Below, piece by piece: positions 41,099 through 41,190 of a stretch of DNA of 41,190 nucleotides (position 1 is the first letter of the stretch; each line of letters opens with the position of its first letter). Both the position numbers and the translations under genes were made by a program. This DNA comes from Streptomyces cellulosae (lineage in GTDB: Bacteria > Actinomycetota > Actinomycetes > Streptomycetales > Streptomycetaceae): positions 1-41,190 of the forward strand of contig BNBH01000044.1 of assembly GCA_014655195.1 (NCBI GenBank), written 5' to 3'. The notes under the pieces are model-generated. The model saw only the letters and a program-made list of their open reading frames with translations, was not told the origin of the DNA and searched no databases.

Positions 41099-41190
41099 TC
41101 ATTTGGCGAGTCTGCGGTAGCAGATGAGGGTGCAGGCGATGCTGGTGAAGGCGAGGAAGTGGTCGGCCTTGCGTTCGTAGCGTCGGTGTA
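41099..41190 (-). CDS. IS5-type transposase, C-terminal end (continues beyond window)
   Basis: The last 29 codons read HRRYERKADHFLAFTSIACT, then LICYRRLAK and a stop at 41099. This ending is characteristic of a common Streptomyces IS5-type (split-frame) transposase. The element's terminal repeat must lie between about 41080 and 41099, but the other end is outside the window. Confidence 0.85.
   Translation of the reverse strand, partial: HRRYERKADHFLAFTSIACTLICYRRLAK

Noticed and set aside
1..41190. CRISPR array, rRNA or tRNA genes
   Set aside because: No regularly spaced repeats and no cloverleaf or rRNA-like segments were seen.

Overview
The window is high-GC actinobacterial DNA, almost certainly Streptomyces: strong third-position G/C, many GTG starts, ATGA or GTGA stop/start overlaps, a large NRPS, paired BlaI-M56 genes, a SigE-type sigma factor and abundant lipoproteins and secreted peptidoglycan hydrolases. 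It looks like an accessory or arm-like region rather than conserved core: it carries three insertion sequences plus the edge of a fourth, several broken genes, and genes usually considered core (serA, a release-factor-3 gene) in unusual surroundings or truncated.

Region by region. 1-6354: the C-terminal 2117 residues of an NRPS (end of an adenylation domain interrupted by a methyltransferase - PCP - heterocyclization - Cys-like adenylation - PCP - degenerate epimerization-like domain), closed by a perfect 20-bp hairpin. 6442-7772: a BlaI-type repressor translationally coupled to an M56 membrane metallopeptidase, closed by a 19-bp hairpin shared with the convergent MmpL exporter (7834-10107), which is divergent from its likely TetR regulator (10182-10799) across a repeat-rich operator region. 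11124-12227: a beta-lactamase-fold serine hydrolase. 12228-18706: a decay zone. An XRE/ImmA-IrrE gene is split by an IS5-family element and also frameshifted in a G7 run. Its overlapping upstream partner gene is frameshifted in a G4 run. A dead IS256-family element has itself been hit by an intact ISL3-family element; both the IS5 and ISL3 insertions can be reconstructed to the base.

18826-24297 (minus strand): serA, an MFS exporter, a divergent SbnA/cysteine-synthase-like PLP enzyme coupled to the exporter, and two small His/Cys-containing membrane-anchored proteins. 24785-26299: a CPA-type K+/H+ antiporter with a TrkA-C-like tail. 26422-34661: an envelope block with an M23 endopeptidase, an SLT transglycosylase, a second BlaI-M56 pair, an NlpC/P60 peptidase, an Asp-box beta-propeller lipoprotein, an orphan protein with a PD-(D/E)xK-like core, and a Met-rich lipoprotein. 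35024-39429: a FemAB-type lipid II aminoacyltransferase divergent from a MurJ-type flippase, which is coupled to a sigma factor and a membrane protein that may be its anti-sigma factor. 39611-41005: a release factor 3 homologue lacking its C-terminal region. 41099-41190: the end of another IS5-type transposase.

Working together (inference): the most coherent theme is the cell envelope. Two BlaI-M56 proteolytic switches, three different peptidoglycan hydrolases, a lipid II modifier, a flippase and a dedicated sigma/anti-sigma pair lie within 33 kb. A second theme is serine/cysteine metabolism (SerA, a PLP synthase, an exporter) in the same window as an NRPS module predicted to activate cysteine, though the two are separated by the decay zone. 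No tRNA, rRNA or CRISPR array was seen.
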